From contig NZ_JH725065.1 in assembly GCF_000278215.1 (NCBI RefSeq), forward strand, positions 188,637-252,636: a stretch of 64,000 nt of DNA. The letters run 5' to 3'. Of the stretch, positions 56,501-64,000 are shown in pieces. The position numbers and the translations under genes were made by a program. The notes under the pieces were generated by a model. It saw nothing but the letters and a program-made list of their open reading frames with translations. It made no database searches and had not been told where the DNA came from. The stretch's first letter is position 1, and every line of letters begins with the position of its first letter. Origin of the DNA: Bartonella rattimassiliensis 15908. GTDB taxonomy: Bacteria > Pseudomonadota > Alphaproteobacteria > Rhizobiales > Rhizobiaceae.

Positions 56501-59106
56501 TTCTTGAAAAAGAAGAGAATGTGACATCTTCAAAAGATTTTAATATCTCTGATGTCATGAATTTCAGTATTCATCAGGGAGGAGGCATTTTACAAAATTT
56601 TTGGCTTAGTGATGATCGCATAGTTTCTATTTCTGATGATGGAGGGGCTCATAAGCAATCCGTTAATACGACAATTGAGGGATCTGGAATACTTTATGTT
56701 GAAGCTGGTGGGTTAAGTAAGAATACGACAATTGAAAATGGTGGTTCAGAGATTGTAGGGGAACAGGGAATATCGGAGTCTACGATTATTTACGAGGGTG
56801 GAAAACAAAAGATAGAAGGAGGAGGAACAGCATTGCAGACTACAATTTACGGTGGTGATCAACTTATTTGGGGAGATAGTTACGAGAACGGTGGGGTTGT
56901 TGGAAGTAGTGCTTATAACACGATAATTTATGGACAAGGTGATATACTGGGACAGCAGAATGTGTACGATGATGGAATGGCAGTGAGAACAAAAGTGATG
57001 AATGGAGGAATACAAACTCTTGCTAAATGGTTTCCCGGTGATGATAACTTTGCGGAAAAAGACGGTGGTTTAGCGGTGAATACTGAGGTTTTCGCGGATG
57101 GTGTACAAAGGGTATTAGAAGGAGGAAAGGCAGATCTTGTGACTTTACACAGTTATGCTGTTCAAGAAGTTCATGCTGGTGGTACTGTAAAAAATCTAAC
57201 AATTAAAGAGCGAGCTAATTCATGGGTCTTTGCTGGTGCGATATTAGAAGGGACAGTAAAGGTTCATAATTTTGGACAACTCCATCTTTATGCTGGAAGT
57301 GATGGTTTTTATACGGAAGATAAAAATCATCATACTACAGTCGATGATATCAATTTAGAGGGAGAAAATGCTAAATTATACTCTATTTCTAATGGATATG
57401 GAACTATAGAGACGTATATTAAGAAGTTGAGCGGTATAGGAGATATTATTTTTGCTTCTACGGAATCCGATTTACATTACTCTAAGCTTCATGTTGATGA
57501 TCTTTCGGGCAGTCTCCATTTCAAATTTAATGTTAGCCTTGCAGAAGGAGAAGGTGATTATCTCTTTATCAAGAATGGTCATGGTTCTCACACAGTAAGT
57601 GTAGTCGATTCTGGCATTGAAATTGTTGATCCTTCTTCAACGTTACTTGATTTAATTTGGGATCAAAGTGGAGGTGCGCATTTTACTCTGCAAAGTTTTT
57701 CTGGTCTAAAAATTGGAATGGTTGATGGTGGAACCTACACGTATGGTTTAAAACAAAGAATTGGTGAGGATGAGGTGGGCAAAGTTTGGTATTTATCTGC
57801 GGTCTTTATTGATAATTTTCCATTTCTTAACAGCTTGCCACGGAGTAGAAGCAGATCTGCGCGGCATTTAAGTCAAAATCAACCGGTTTCTTCTCTTTCA
57901 ACTATTACAGCTACAAAAGAGTATGCGATTAAATTGTCGGATCGAAGAGAAAATGGCCAAAACTTGAGGCAAAAGTCTCCAGTATCTGTTTCTCCAACTG
58001 TTTCAACTCAAGCACAACAAGTTATTGAAGTATCAGGTTCATTAGCTTCTCCTTATCTTCCTAATGTAAAACAACAAACTGTTTCTGCAGTGTCTTCTCA
58101 ATCTTCAGCTGATCAGACGATGTTGCGTCCAAGCACTCAGGATCAATCTTCTCCACAAGTGAGTGAGACGCTTTCAGTTTCTCAGTTTTTAACAACACCT
58201 TCTACAGATGCAGTATTGTCTATGTCTGTAGCTCCAGCGATGATATTTCACAATGAAATACAAACTGTGCGTTCAGGACGGGGAATTTTAGATAAAGGTA
58301 AAAAGAATACGGCTTTATGGACCTATGCGATTAAATCTAAAGAGAGCATTGCAACAGAACATATAGATTTTAAGCTCGATCAGACTGGTATCGTTTTGGG
58401 GATCAATGGTTTAAGCGAGTGGGAAAATGGAGAGTTTTATATCGGTGGTTTTGGCAGTTATGATCGTGCCGGTATTGCGCATGCACGGGGAGGCACCAGT
58501 GATCTCAATACTTATGGCATTGGCGCTTATGTCACTTATTTGGATCATAGTGGATGGTATATCGACGGTATTTTAAAATACAATCATTATCAAAATACTC
58601 TGAAGGCAGTTTCAACGAATGGTTTAGGGATTGAAGGAACCTATACGCAATGGGCAGTAGGTACCTCCTTTGAAGCGGGTTATCGACTTCAGACGTCAAA
58701 GAGCAGTTGGCTCCAGCCTTATGGACAATTTACATGGCTGAAAGTTGAGGGTAAAGAAATCAAGTTATCGAATGATATGACAGGTGACATGCGTCCCTTT
58801 ACTTCATTACGCAGTGAGGTTGGCTTATCTTTAGGGTATGAATTTGGCTCTCCTCGCGAGGTTTCTTCATCACTTGCATATATAACAGCAGCATGGTTAC
58901 GTGAGAATAAAGATGACAATCAGACGTTGATTAATCAACGACATCCATTTACCACAGACTTATCAGGCAATGCGGGTAAATTAGGAATAGGTTTGAGCAG
59001 TTTTGTGAGTGAGAAGTTAAAGTTATATGGTGAGGCTCATTATGTTAAAGGGCGTAAAATAAAACAGTCTTTTCAGGGTATTTTAGGTGTACGCTATAGT
59101 TTCTAA
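53590..59106 (+). CDS. Giant autotransporter adhesin with triplicated AIDA/pertactin-like passenger
   Basis: The 1838-residue type Va secretion protein has a signal peptide (residues 1-24, LKLSFYALMTSSFFIKIANA). Three tandem passenger modules follow (about 128-518, 579-951, 1024-1404). A Ser/Gln/Pro-rich linker (about 1405-1535) leads to a C-terminal beta-barrel (about 1538-1838) ending in RYSF. Each module starts with AIDA-type glycine repeats (for example GGEQxxxG, GGxAxxxxL) and ends with a pertactin-like part containing HTISVxDSGxEI, GxAHFTL and GGTYxYxLK. Single-module relatives in Bartonella include Iba and BafA-type proteins; BafA is a secreted VEGF-receptor agonist. Whether this one is proangiogenic or adhesive cannot be told. 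Cleavage between passenger and barrel is not evident. Confidence 0.88.
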   Translation: MQRKLKLSFYALMTSSFFIKIANADGVATVKEKLLTPVGINEYLKENRKLSSKVRGLKAKKGEAEMIVHEKTIEGKKYSEKERDGLENLFFEVLTNSIISDGATIYITNRDSEDSEINSFSYEDAAYSINNTVQEGGKLYIVEASVSRDTTIEHGGIEYVQNLSNSEYTIVKKGGKQIVESGANAEGVKIYGGEQIIWGKGRLGNGLLLKDKESSVYSTEIYAADGMPGIQSVYSGGMAVDTKVMKGGVQNLDGKENFNNGFSEDADTEDEDFTINEGAFVLNTELFKNGVQNIFAGGNASEVTLYDRATQNIYDSGYADNLTINHQAKSWVFAGAILDKDTNVHDFGSLYLYASKGESVTEIENLNLSGEDTKSYIVAPENNSKKSHVKLQNLKGNGRVIFTSLGTDKHYSQLNIDDLSGSLHFDFNVNFAKHLSDHLVIKKNSSGYHTISVTDSGREITNSSHKKLKLISDHSGSAHFTLTNTFGEKIETIDVGTYRYSLKYRKNKNTGKIWFLDANYALDETNTSLFSDVSLQPSAIASLSNDLTELTIEKGMIVTISDPSSDRNSEKIDSNGETSISNTVKDDGQLTIYNGGFSLYTTIQRGGIELIKTQGLSQDSMVKRGGKQKIEDGGKAEGAKISGGEQFVSGKSNIKGEMVRSSAYDIVISGEKDMRGYQNVYDDGEVFRTKIMEGGVQNLYVEEDLNNYGSFAFDTKIFSGGEQHVLAGGMALGVLLQGSAFQKIDLGGYVKDLIIKDQAQSWLHSGATLEGSTMIHDSGRIYLYAGAEQSRTEVEKIVLNGRDTKLYAIASNMDGESSLIENLSGDGSVIFTSTVFNPHYSKLEVGNLSGNLHFRLKTNFEEQRGDYLLIKKGEGHHTISVIDSGIEIANFSLQNQNLVLELDLIHEQSGKAHFTLTDFSGEKISMIDGGVYMYDLKMKDHNGGKIWYLATSQTTFTPVISSPHADSIDKLLEKEENVTSSKDFNISDVMNFSIHQGGGILQNFWLSDDRIVSISDDGGAHKQSVNTTIEGSGILYVEAGGLSKNTTIENGGSEIVGEQGISESTIIYEGGKQKIEGGGTALQTTIYGGDQLIWGDSYENGGVVGSSAYNTIIYGQGDILGQQNVYDDGMAVRTKVMNGGIQTLAKWFPGDDNFAEKDGGLAVNTEVFADGVQRVLEGGKADLVTLHSYAVQEVHAGGTVKNLTIKERANSWVFAGAILEGTVKVHNFGQLHLYAGSDGFYTEDKNHHTTVDDINLEGENAKLYSISNGYGTIETYIKKLSGIGDIIFASTESDLHYSKLHVDDLSGSLHFKFNVSLAEGEGDYLFIKNGHGSHTVSVVDSGIEIVDPSSTLLDLIWDQSGGAHFTLQSFSGLKIGMVDGGTYTYGLKQRIGEDEVGKVWYLSAVFIDNFPFLNSLPRSRSRSARHLSQNQPVSSLSTITATKEYAIKLSDRRENGQNLRQKSPVSVSPTVSTQAQQVIEVSGSLASPYLPNVKQQTVSAVSSQSSADQTMLRPSTQDQSSPQVSETLSVSQFLTTPSTDAVLSMSVAPAMIFHNEIQTVRSGRGILDKGKKNTALWTYAIKSKESIATEHIDFKLDQTGIVLGINGLSEWENGEFYIGGFGSYDRAGIAHARGGTSDLNTYGIGAYVTYLDHSGWYIDGILKYNHYQNTLKAVSTNGLGIEGTYTQWAVGTSFEAGYRLQTSKSSWLQPYGQFTWLKVEGKEIKLSNDMTGDMRPFTSLRSEVGLSLGYEFGSPREVSSSLAYITAAWLRENKDDNQTLINQRHPFTTDLSGNAGKLGIGLSSFVSEKLKLYGEAHYVKGRKIKQSFQGILGVRYSF
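53971..55143 (+). repeat. Passenger module copy 1
   Basis: Residues 128-518 run from SINNTV to GKIWFLDA, with internal AIDA-type repeats and a pertactin-like end. It aligns with copies 2 and 3 and with the single module of the next gene. It is diverged at protein level, including the acidic insert NNGFSEDADTEDEDF. Confidence 0.8.
55324..56442 (+). repeat. Passenger module copy 2
   Basis: Residues 579-951 run from SISNTV to GKIWYLAT. The same block order as copy 1 is seen: GGIELI, GGKQKI, GGEQFV, YQNVYDDGEVF, GGVQNLY, GGEQHVL, GDGSVIFTS and SGNLHF. Confidence 0.8.
56659..57801 (+). repeat. Passenger module copy 3
   Basis: Residues 1024-1404 run from SVNTTI to GKVWYLSA. The distance between module starts is 451 codons (copy 1 to 2) and 445 codons (copy 2 to 3), consistent with tandem duplication of one unit of about 450 codons. 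Confidence 0.8.
58002..58168 (+). repeat. 167-bp linker segment identical to 63834-64000 (first copy)
   Basis: Every base of this segment matches the segment at the right edge of the window, in the same reading frame, with an offset of 5832 bp. The match starts at TTCAACTCAAGC and may extend further, since the second copy is cut off by the window end. Confidence 0.95.
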
Positions 59107-59446
59107 ATATAAGGTTATCCTTTATTTTTAAGGTATGATTGTTTTTTAAAATCTTTAATTTAAAGTGCAATTTTCAGAGCATGCAGCTTCGCTTTTCATG
59201 ACAGATTATATACTCTATTTTATATTATAGTTTATTATATGTTACTTTTTTCTTTGATAAAAAACTTTAAAGAAATATAGGAATTCCCTTATATTCTCGA
59301 TCAGAAACGCATCTAAGAGATTGTAAAGAATAGTTTTTAGTGAAGTAATGGAGCTACTCAGAAGAATTATTACAATCTAAGATTGAAAATGTATTTTGTA
59401 GAGCTAATTACATTTGGTGTCTATGCAAACGTGAAGGGGGGCGTAT
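59107..59446. other. Gap between autotransporter genes 1 and 2
   Basis: 340 bp of AT-rich DNA. Just after the stop a small hairpin (AAGG-TTAT-CCTT) followed by TTATTTTT could act as a weak terminator. TACAAT at 59371 lies 76 bp before the next ATG and may be a -10 element. Confidence 0.35.
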
Positions 59447-61972
59447 ATGACTATACAATATAAATGGAAACGGAATTTTTGGATATTCATATTAAGTAAC
59501 TGTTTTGTGTATACTGCTGCGGCAAATGAGGGGAGAAAACAACTTTTTTGTCAATCTTCAAGTTATGAAAATGAGCCAGGAAGCTGCATACTTAGAGCAT
59601 CGAATGATTTCACTGTAAAGAAGCGCAATAAATTAGATTTTTTAAAAAATCCGAGCGATTTTACTATTGTTAAAGATGTGAGAGGGTTAGCGAGACAACA
59701 AGAACTTGATGGAAGTAGTTATGAAAATGTTGGATGTAATGTACAAGAAAATACTGCATTTCTTAAAAAACCTGAACTTATCTCTATTAAAGATGGGGCA
59801 TTGCTAGAAAATTATGTCCTTGATAATGAAGGTAAAGCTTACATTTCAAATGATGGTGAAAGTGATAATCCAGGGCAATCCATTAATAACACCGTAAGGA
59901 ATGGTGCAGAGCTTTATGTATATGCAGGAGGTCTCAGTGAGGATAGTAAAATTGAACATGGTGGAATTGAAAATGTTCAGGCTCTAAAGGGAAAACAAGG
60001 CTTTTCGAAAGGTACTATTGTTAAAGAAGGCGGACAACAAAGTGTTGGAAATGGAGGGAAAGTAGAGGGGACTAAAATTTATGGTGGTGAGCAGCTTGTT
60101 TTCGGCGAGGGGGATGTGGGAGGAGAGATTAAAGGGAGTATTGCTTCTCATACTGTCATTTATGGTCAAGATGAAACATTCGGCCAACAAAAGGTATATG
60201 ATGGAGGGAAAGTTTGGAATACCAAGGTTATGCGAGGGGGCGTACAAGAGGTTGGAAAAAAATCTCAAAATGTAAAAAATGGTGGTTTTGCATTTGAAAC
60301 AGAAGTTTTTGGTGGTGGAAAACAACGTATCTTAAAAGGTGGTCAGGCTATTGGTGTCACTTTAAATGAGAGCGCTATTCAAGAAATAGATAGTGATGGA
60401 TCTGTAAAAAATCTAACAATGCATGATGAAACAAAATCGTGGGTGCGTGCTGGAGCTATATTAGAAGGAAAGACACAAATAAATCATTCTGGAAAGCTTC
60501 ATCTTTATGCTGGCAATGATCAACATCGTACCACGGTAGAAGATGTTATTTTAAATGGAAAAGATACAAAACTGTACACTATCACTGATGAGTTTGATGG
60601 AAAAAGCTCTTTGATACAAAGATTAAGCGGTGAGGGGAGTGTTATTTTTGCGTTTACGGGTTCTGATCCATATTATTCTCAGATTCATGTAAATAATCTT
60701 TCAGGAAATTTACATTTTGCATTCAATACCACAATTGCTCATAACCGTGGCGATTATCTCTTGATTGAGAAAGGTACTGGGAAGCATACGATAAGTGTTG
60801 CTGATTCTGGAGTTGAAATCACTGATCCTTTTTCAAATAAACGTGATTTAATTACGGATCAAAGTGGTGGGGCGCATTTTATGCTGACAAATCTTAAAGG
60901 TGAAAACATTAACGCCATTGATGGGGGAACCTATATGTATGGCCTGAAAGAAAGAAAGTATGAAAATGGAAAAGTTTGGTTTTTATCTGCAGACCGCCTC
61001 AATGGACCGGAAACTTCTTTTTCAGATCTTACAAATCCATTCGTTCCTGGTGGAACATCAACCACTCCCTCGACTGATGCAGTGTTAACACTGTCCGTAG
61101 TTCCTGGAATTATTTTTAACAATGAGTTGCAAATTGTACGGAATGGTAGAAAAATTTGGGACAGAAATAAGAAAGATATTGAACTATGGACTTATGCCAT
61201 TAAGAGCAGAGAACGCGTTGCGACAGGCCATATACATTTTAAACTTGGGCAAACAGGTTTAGTTTTTGGTGCTGATCATTTGAGGGAGTTAAAGCATGGT
61301 GAGCTGTATGTTGGTGGTTTCGGTAGCTATGATCAAGCACGTATTTCTCATGCACGAGGTGGTGATAGCGATCTGAACTCTTATAGCATTGGAACTTATA
61401 CAACTTATTTCGATCATCGTGGATGGTATATGGATGGTGTTTTGAAATATAATTATTACCGAGATAATTTGAAAGCCATCTCAACGAATGGATTAGCTAT
61501 TCAAAGTCATTATAATCAGTGGGCGATAGGTGGGTCATTTGAGATTGGTTGTTATTTTGAACCGGCACAGAATACTTGGATGCAGCCTTATATAAAGCTA
61601 ACAGGTTTGCAGGTTGAAGGTAAAAAAATAAAACTCTCCAATAAAATGATAGGTGACCTAAGCCCATTGATTTCATTCCATAGTGAAGTTGGATTGATTG
61701 CAGGACATGAATTTTTTGTGAACTCAGAAACTTCATTAACAGCTTACATTATGGCAGCTTGGTTGCGTGAGAATATAAATAATAATTATACGATAATTAA
61801 TAATCAGCATAAATTTATCACAGACTTATCAGGTAATGTGGGTAAATTGGGAATTGGTTTAAACAGTTCAGTCAATGATAAATTAACACTTTATGCGGAA
61901 GCACATTATTTAAAAGGACATAAGCTTAAGAATGCTCTTCAAGGTACTTTAGGATTACGCTATAGTTTCTAA
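59447..61972 (+). CDS. Autotransporter with single AIDA/pertactin-like passenger
   Basis: The 841-residue protein has a signal peptide (about residues 1-25, FWIFILSNCFVYTAAA) and an N-terminal spacer. One passenger module follows (145-515, SINNTV to GKVWFLSA), then a very short linker (about 30 residues, including the PGGTSTTPSTD stretch) and a beta-barrel of about 300 residues ending LRYSF. The passenger contains GGIENVQ, GGQQSVG, GGEQLVF, FGQQKVYDGG and HTISVADSGVEI. It lacks the long Ser/Gln-rich linker of its neighbours. Overall architecture matches Bartonella BafA/Iba-like autotransporters. AAGGGGGG precedes the ATG. Confidence 0.88.
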   Translation: MTIQYKWKRNFWIFILSNCFVYTAAANEGRKQLFCQSSSYENEPGSCILRASNDFTVKKRNKLDFLKNPSDFTIVKDVRGLARQQELDGSSYENVGCNVQENTAFLKKPELISIKDGALLENYVLDNEGKAYISNDGESDNPGQSINNTVRNGAELYVYAGGLSEDSKIEHGGIENVQALKGKQGFSKGTIVKEGGQQSVGNGGKVEGTKIYGGEQLVFGEGDVGGEIKGSIASHTVIYGQDETFGQQKVYDGGKVWNTKVMRGGVQEVGKKSQNVKNGGFAFETEVFGGGKQRILKGGQAIGVTLNESAIQEIDSDGSVKNLTMHDETKSWVRAGAILEGKTQINHSGKLHLYAGNDQHRTTVEDVILNGKDTKLYTITDEFDGKSSLIQRLSGEGSVIFAFTGSDPYYSQIHVNNLSGNLHFAFNTTIAHNRGDYLLIEKGTGKHTISVADSGVEITDPFSNKRDLITDQSGGAHFMLTNLKGENINAIDGGTYMYGLKERKYENGKVWFLSADRLNGPETSFSDLTNPFVPGGTSTTPSTDAVLTLSVVPGIIFNNELQIVRNGRKIWDRNKKDIELWTYAIKSRERVATGHIHFKLGQTGLVFGADHLRELKHGELYVGGFGSYDQARISHARGGDSDLNSYSIGTYTTYFDHRGWYMDGVLKYNYYRDNLKAISTNGLAIQSHYNQWAIGGSFEIGCYFEPAQNTWMQPYIKLTGLQVEGKKIKLSNKMIGDLSPLISFHSEVGLIAGHEFFVNSETSLTAYIMAAWLRENINNNYTIINNQHKFITDLSGNVGKLGIGLNSSVNDKLTLYAEAHYLKGHKLKNALQGTLGLRYSF

Positions 61973-62355
61973 ATATACGCGTACACGATTGATTAACTTT
62001 ACAAATGTAATTGTTTTGCAAACTTAAGCAAACAACGCTCGGCTTTATCTTTTTGAGAGTGTAGAGACTTTCTAAACAATGAGGATGTCTTTATACTCTT
62101 TTTTAGAGGTGCGAGTGTTTTTTTTATCTATAACTTTAAATATTGCAAATTGTTTCTTGAAAAAAATAAACAATTTGAATTTTATTTAGTTTTTTAGTGA
62201 TTTATAAATTTACAACTTATAGTTGTTTAATTTAAAAAATAACACTATTAAATTGTATATAGACATAAATAAAACACATTACGATACAATCTAAGGCCTG
62301 TTACCTACGTAGCCGCGGGATATTTTTCTAAATAATTGAAAGTGGAGTGTAGATT
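61973..62355. other. Gap between autotransporter genes 2 and 3
   Basis: 383 bp, AT-rich, with no gene. ACAACT-TAT-AGTTGT (62212-62226) is a perfect 6-bp inverted repeat with a 3-bp centre. TACAATCTAAG (62285-62295), also present before gene 2, lies 71 bp before the next ATG. TAGACA at 62260, 19 bp upstream of it, could be the matching -35. Confidence 0.4.
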
Positions 62356-64000
62356 ATGCGGTATAAGTACAAGTTAAGTTTTTCAGTATTGATGATCAGT
62401 AGTTGTCTTGTGCAAGTTGCAAGTGCAGTTGAGAGTAAAGGGCTAAAAAGAGTGGAACATTTGGGGAATGGAGTAGAGGTACCAAAAGGTTCAGCACTGA
62501 TTTCTCGTATTGTCAGCAATAACGTTAAGATTGAAGATGGTGGTGTTGAGATCGTTGAAAATGGAGCAACTTCTATAGGTTCCACTATTAAAAAAGGGGG
62601 GATGCAAATAGTTACACGTGGAGGAAATGCAATAAATGCTAAAATCCTTGGAGGTAAGCAGTTTGTTCATGAAGAGGCAAATCTTGATCTTACAAGCGTG
62701 GAGAGAAAAAGTACTGCATATAATACCACAGTTTCTGGGGAGGGGGGAGCAGTGGGACAGCAGAATGTGTATGATGGGGCATGGGTTTGGAAGACAAAAG
62801 TAGGAAATAACGGAGAACAAAATCTTTACGCGGCGCAAAGACAAGAGGGGGGAAAATCAATGGATACAGAAGTATCTGGGGATGGGAGACAGCATGTTTT
62901 AGCGCATGGAGGAGCTTATAATACTAATTTGAAGGGGAAAGCTGTTCAAGTTGTATATCCTAGAGGGTTTGTTGATACTTTAACTATTATGGATTCTGCT
63001 AAATCGTGGCTACATATTGGTGTACAAGCAGTTGTTGGAGAGGTAAGGGTCAATAGTGGTGGAGAACTTTATTTATTCGCTGGTGATAAAACAAATCACA
63101 TTACCAAGAAAAATATTCCTATAAAAGGAAGAGCTGATGAAACGATATTTGAGATTGGTGAACGAAAGATAGGAGAGAAACCTCAGATTGAAATTGAAGA
63201 TTTAGGAGGGAACGGAGGAACTGTCATTTTTACTTCTATTCCGTATGATCCACGACATATTTCACTTCATGTTGAGAAACTTTCAGGGGATTTACATTTT
63301 CGATTCAATATTAGTGCTACGTGGGATGCAAGTGATTACTTGACGATTGGTGAGGGTGCAGGTAACCACAAAATAAGCATTGCAGATTCTGGTCATGAAA
63401 TTACAGGTTTTCTCTCACAAGAAAATAGTTTTGTTACTGAGATTCCGTTAGCTACCGATAGAAGCCAAAATGGAGGAGCTAATTTTACTCTGGAAGATTT
63501 TTTTGGTAAAGAAATTACAACTGTTGATGGTGGAACCTATCAGTATCAATTGCTGAAGAGAGAGAGATGTGCTAACTCTAGTGGTAATTCAGCAACTTGG
63601 TATTTAGGCAGAGTATCTAAAGACAAGGAGCGTTCTAATAATGAGGTACAGTGTGTAAGCAAGAAAACGAAGGTTCCTGTTGCATTATCTGCTGGTAGTA
63701 GTACATCATCGCAGAAAGGCGCTTCTTCTAGAAGAAAAAGCAATAATTCCGGTGGATCTAACAAACCACCAGCTAAATTGCGGCCTCCACGTCATTTAAG
63801 AGAGGGACAGAATGTTTCTAGTGTGTCGGTATCTTCAACTCAAGCACAACAAGTTATTGAAGTATCAGGTTCATTAGCTTCTCCTTATCTTCCTAATGTA
63901 AAACAACAAACTGTTTCTGCAGTGTCTTCTCAATCTTCAGCTGATCAGACGATGTTGCGTCCAAGCACTCAGGATCAATCTTCTCCACAAGTGAGTGAGA
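62356..64000 (+). CDS. Autotransporter, N-terminal part, cut by window end
   Basis: The ATG at 62356 (GGAG 12 bp upstream) opens a frame of 548 codons that stays open to the last base. The signal peptide (YKLSFSVLMISSCLVQVASA) resembles that of the first autotransporter. A passenger module with GGVEIVE, GGMQIVT, GGKQFV, VGQQNVYDGA, DGRQHVLAHGG, HKISIADSG and GGTYQYQLL follows, then a basic and Ser-rich stretch (SSRRKSNNSGG). The linker after that is identical in DNA to part of the first gene. The barrel must lie beyond the window. The spacer before the module is shorter than in the neighbours. Confidence 0.88.
   Translation, partial: MRYKYKLSFSVLMISSCLVQVASAVESKGLKRVEHLGNGVEVPKGSALISRIVSNNVKIEDGGVEIVENGATSIGSTIKKGGMQIVTRGGNAINAKILGGKQFVHEEANLDLTSVERKSTAYNTTVSGEGGAVGQQNVYDGAWVWKTKVGNNGEQNLYAAQRQEGGKSMDTEVSGDGRQHVLAHGGAYNTNLKGKAVQVVYPRGFVDTLTIMDSAKSWLHIGVQAVVGEVRVNSGGELYLFAGDKTNHITKKNIPIKGRADETIFEIGERKIGEKPQIEIEDLGGNGGTVIFTSIPYDPRHISLHVEKLSGDLHFRFNISATWDASDYLTIGEGAGNHKISIADSGHEITGFLSQENSFVTEIPLATDRSQNGGANFTLEDFFGKEITTVDGGTYQYQLLKRERCANSSGNSATWYLGRVSKDKERSNNEVQCVSKKTKVPVALSAGSSTSSQKGASSRRKSNNSGGSNKPPAKLRPPRHLREGQNVSSVSVSSTQAQQVIEVSGSLASPYLPNVKQQTVSAVSSQSSADQTMLRPSTQDQSSPQVSE
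63834..64000 (+). repeat. 167-bp linker segment identical to 58002-58168 (second copy)
   Basis: It encodes the Ser/Gln-rich linker of the third autotransporter (residues about 494-548) in the same frame as in the first gene. It is truncated by the window end, so the true length is unknown. Confidence 0.95.

Overview
The window looks like a chromosomal segment of a Bartonella species (Alphaproteobacteria, Rhizobiales). The evidence is AT-rich coding DNA, a rhizobial-type housekeeping gene order, the start of a HutA-like haem receptor divergent from tonB at the left edge, and a tandem array of large AIDA/pertactin-type autotransporters at the right edge. No tRNA, rRNA, CRISPR array, insertion sequence or prophage gene was seen.

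Layout. 1-1.3 kb: truncated hutA-like receptor gene (minus) and tonB (plus), haem uptake. 1.3-2.1 kb: gene-free and apparently decaying. 2-7 kb: lytic transglycosylase, dapA, smpB and a family-5 uracil-DNA glycosylase. 7-16.5 kb: a plus-strand housekeeping run with rpoZ, a bifunctional (p)ppGpp enzyme, pyrE, a DUF2062 gene, acpS, lepB, rnc, era, recO, panC and panB. 16.5-23.6 kb: an HD hydrolase and ygfZ on the minus strand, a class I dihydroorotase, a TIGR02301-type exported protein, cysS and a DUF421 membrane protein, with several long non-coding gaps. 23.7-27.3 kb: an Atm1-like ABC exporter and the psd-pssA phosphatidylethanolamine pair.

27-36 kb is a minus-strand block transcribed rpsF-rpsR-DUF2232-rplI, then dnaB-radA-cvpA-purF-SDR. 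36.5-43 kb is plus strand: PAP2 phosphatase, fabD, fabG, acpP, fabF, mltG, gmk. 43-50.5 kb is minus strand, transcribed lptF-lptG-lptD-surA-pdxA-rsmA, an outer-membrane biogenesis operon. 50.9-51.8 kb holds holC (TTG start) and two overlapping small membrane-protein ORFs, ending in a strong terminator shared with a convergent MHS-family transporter.

53.6-64 kb is the accessory region: three consecutive plus-strand autotransporters (1838 aa, 841 aa, and one cut by the window edge). They share a passenger module made of AIDA-type GG repeats followed by a pertactin-like domain, the architecture of the Bartonella BafA/Iba-type proteins. The first carries this module three times in tandem. The first and third share a 167-bp stretch of linker DNA that is identical base for base although their passengers are divergent, which suggests recent gene conversion or domain shuffling.

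Other structure: a degenerate repeat family in three long gaps (about 1.4, 16.8 and 20.1 kb), a GC-rich hairpin leader before rpsF, a 12-bp perfect inverted repeat between rplI and dnaB, and a 22-bp perfect tandem duplication before the PAP2 gene. Several starts were moved inward from TTG/GTG codons to ATG codons with better ribosome binding sites, as noted per gene.
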